A DNA stretch of 64,000 nucleotides, from assembly GCA_004565275.1 (NCBI GenBank), contig SDOX01000019.1:368340-432339 (forward strand), written 5' to 3'. The translations under genes were made by a program, and so were the position numbers. Positions 61,943 through 64,000 of the stretch are shown here, piece by piece. The notes beneath the pieces are model-generated. The model ran no database searches and had not been told where the DNA came from. It saw only the letters and a list, made by a program, of their open reading frames with translations. The first letter of the stretch is position 1; each line of letters opens with the position of its first letter. The DNA comes from Nannochloropsis salina CCMP1776 (lineage: Eukaryota; Sar; Eustigmatophyceae; Eustigmatales; Monodopsidaceae).

Positions 61943-64000
61943 ATGGGCCTTCCATCTCCACCAACATCATGCATGGGAAGCGAAGTCCGCAACTCAATAC
62001 GGACACTCATCAAGCAGCCGATTAATTACAGGACGCAGCTCATGAAAATAGCAGTAGGCCGAAGGATGTCCTTTCGGGGGTCTGAGGAGGAGGATGAGCG
62101 GATTATTCATGTAAGTTTTTGGAGCGTAGCGACATCATATGGCTTTTTCCTAACGTACACAATAAAATCCAGCAACATGCCCGCGAGATGTTGATCTTCA
62201 CGTGAACGACGCACTCAGCTTTTGCTAGTGAAAGGCAGCTCACGTGTGCAAATTTGCCCTCGTAATCCTTTCGATGTGGCATAATAATCGACACCCACCG
62301 CACCATGATGTCCTGAAGCCGAGCACAGATGTGGTACCTCATTCATGTCATTGCGCGTAGCCGCTCATTAAAACAAGGTCATGACATTATCCATGCCAAT
62401 TCCTTAATTCTTCGCTTCCAATTAGGTTGCCCGTCTAGGCGAACAGCGGGCGCACGCTTCTGCCTTTTGTGATAATTCCGTGAAAAATTCCAAGTATACT
62501 CTCGTTTCCTTTCTGCCAAGATCCATTTTCGAGCAGTTCAGACGCTTAGCAAACGTTTATTTTTTGGCCATGGGCTTTTTGATGTTACTGGGGACGTATA
62601 CGACCATCTTTGAGACGCCCCTCACAGCTTTCTCCACACTCTTCCCGTTGACCATCGTGTTGGGGATATCGATGGCTCAAGAGGCCTTCACGGACGTAAA
62701 GCGGCACCGAAGTGATGACGAGACAAATAACCGCATGACCAAAGTCACCAGTTGGAATACTGGTGCTGCTGTGACAAGCGAAAGCGTGAGGTGGCGGGAC
62801 GTCCACGTCGGGGACCTGCTCTACGTGAGCAACAAGCAGCCGCTCCCGGCAGACATGGTAATCCTGGCTACTAGCGAAAGTGAAAATATCTGCTACATCG
62901 AGACAAGCTCCATTGACGGTGAAACAAATTTGAAGCTCCGCCGCGCCATTAACTATTTGCCGACGCATGACACCCCACTACTCGATCCTGCAGACGTGAT
63001 CGCGCGGGTAGAGGGGGACCAGGCGGTCATACGTTGTGAGCTGCCCAACATGAAAATTGAAAGCTTTACGGGAACCTTCTGCATCCCTCACAAGGAGGAG
63101 CATGTGTCGTCGGAAGGTGCACCTCAGAGCGGGGATTTTAATAAAGTCATTCCTATAGACAATGAGAATGTCTTGCTGCGGGGGGCCATGCTGCGGAACA
63201 CGCGCTGGGCAGTTGGTGTTGTCGTCTACACAGGCAAAGATACGAAGCTGCAGGTAAATTTTAGCAATCGCGATGCATCTCTTCTGTCCTTTCTCTCACT
63301 CGGGACCCCGCTCTACCATCTTCGAATGCCACAACAGCGAAACTCCCGCCATGCCCCTTCCAAGTTAAGCAAAATCGATGTGGCGGTCAACAAGGCCATC
63401 TATATGGTTTTTCTGACAGATGTGGTATTAGTGCTTGTATCAACACTCCTTCTCCTCCAATTTGAAGCCGCCTACTTTCCAACGCTCACTTACCTGGGGT
63501 TCTACTCCCCCGGTCTCACTCCGGGGTGGGCCATGGCAGTCAGGCCCGATGGAATGGACTGGGAAAGCCGCCGATCGACATTCATTCAGGGATTCTTAAC
63601 CTTCATCGTCCTTTTCAACAATTTCGGTACGTATTCAAGACATAAATACCATGTTGGACCTTCGTGAGGAACTAGATTTGTTGATAGCGTCTGTATAGAA
63701 GCCGTTTTTGTAAATATTCGCTAACGTTCACCATGTCATCTTTTTCCTGCGCTATCATAGTACCGATTTCTATGTATGTTACAATGGAGATGTGCACATA
63801 TGCCCATCTGTACTTCATCAACGAGGATCTGAGCATGCACCATGAAGAGAGCGATACTCCTGCAAAGGCACGCAGCAATATTGTCACAGACTTGGGTCAA
63901 ATCCAGTACGTCTTCAGCGACAAAACTGGAACACTTACACAGAATGTGATGCGCTTTAAGCGCGCATCTGTCCAAGGCAAAGTTTACGGGGCGCCTATCC
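61943..64000 (+). CDS. P4-type ATPase (phospholipid flippase), partial
   Basis: Exons 61943-62110, 62426-63253, 63338-63626 and 63761 onward join in matching phases (introns 315, 84 and 134 bp). The gene runs out of the window. The N-terminal exon ends with DERIIH and joins to a segment containing CDNSVKNSKYTLVSFLP and FEQFRRLANVYFLAMGF, the P4 entry and first membrane span. The actuator loop has SSIDGETNLKLR (P4 DGET motif). After LNAPSKLSKIDVAVNK-like sequence and two spans comes the phosphorylation site FSDKTGTLT near the window end. P4-ATPases move aminophospholipids to the cytosolic leaflet, usually with a CDC50 partner. The 84-bp intron has no stop and is divisible by three. The nucleotide-binding domain and remaining spans lie beyond base 64000. 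Confidence 0.93.

Overview
The window is nuclear DNA of a compact eukaryotic genome. Genes lie on both strands, many are split by short GT-AG introns (about 45-315 bp), and the products are typical of eukaryotes: a TFIID subunit, a complex I subunit, an H/ACA snoRNP protein, a P4-ATPase and PHD-finger proteins. The mixed base composition, the gene density (about 24 genes in 64 kb) and one protein with a signal peptide followed directly by an Ala-Phe step (the bipartite plastid presequence of algae with secondary red plastids) suggest a photosynthetic stramenopile, perhaps a Nannochloropsis-like eustigmatophyte. The species is inferred, not proven.

Layout. 0-9 kb: the 5' part of a cationic amino acid transporter (-), a SWIM/RING ubiquitin-ligase-like protein (+), exosome cofactor MPP6 (-), a neutral-sphingomyelinase-like phosphodiesterase (-), a DUF1295 membrane reductase-like protein (+) and complex I NDUFA13 (-). 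9-18 kb: a possible BIN4-like topoisomerase VI accessory protein (+), cystathionine gamma-lyase (-), a ZIP metal transporter (+), NHP2 (-) and a small heat-shock protein (+). 18-31 kb: 5-oxoprolinase (+), a plastid-type UVR-ApaG protein (+), MOCS1A (-), a secreted or membrane START-like protein (-) and organellar EF-Ts (+). 31-38 kb: a PIF1 helicase (-) bracketed by two direct copies of a repeat of about 215 bp, a small unknown ORF (-) and a second endonuclease/exonuclease/phosphatase-fold protein (+). 38-61 kb is dominated by three giant genes on the minus strand: a 2218-residue single-pass membrane protein, a 2123-residue ELM2/PLU-1/PHD chromatin protein and a 2180-residue beta-propeller protein with a LamG-like insert. 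TAF8 (+) sits between the last two. 62-64 kb: the N-terminal part of a P4-ATPase lipid flippase (+), cut by the window edge.

Most neighbours are divergent or convergent, so many 450-800 bp gaps are probably shared promoters. Several true starts lie in small upstream exons that simple ORF calling misses (NDUFA13, NHP2, HSP20, 5-oxoprolinase, START-like, P4-ATPase). These were placed by matching splice sites, intron phase and family sequence. No operon-like functional cluster is visible. Cystathionine gamma-lyase and 5-oxoprolinase both touch cysteine/glutathione metabolism, but they are not adjacent. No CRISPR array, tRNA, rRNA or intact mobile element was found. The points most worth following are the ELM2+PLU-1+PHD protein without a JmjC domain, the UVR-ApaG fusion with its plastid presequence, the direct repeats flanking PIF1, and the very large propeller/LamG and lumenal-type proteins.
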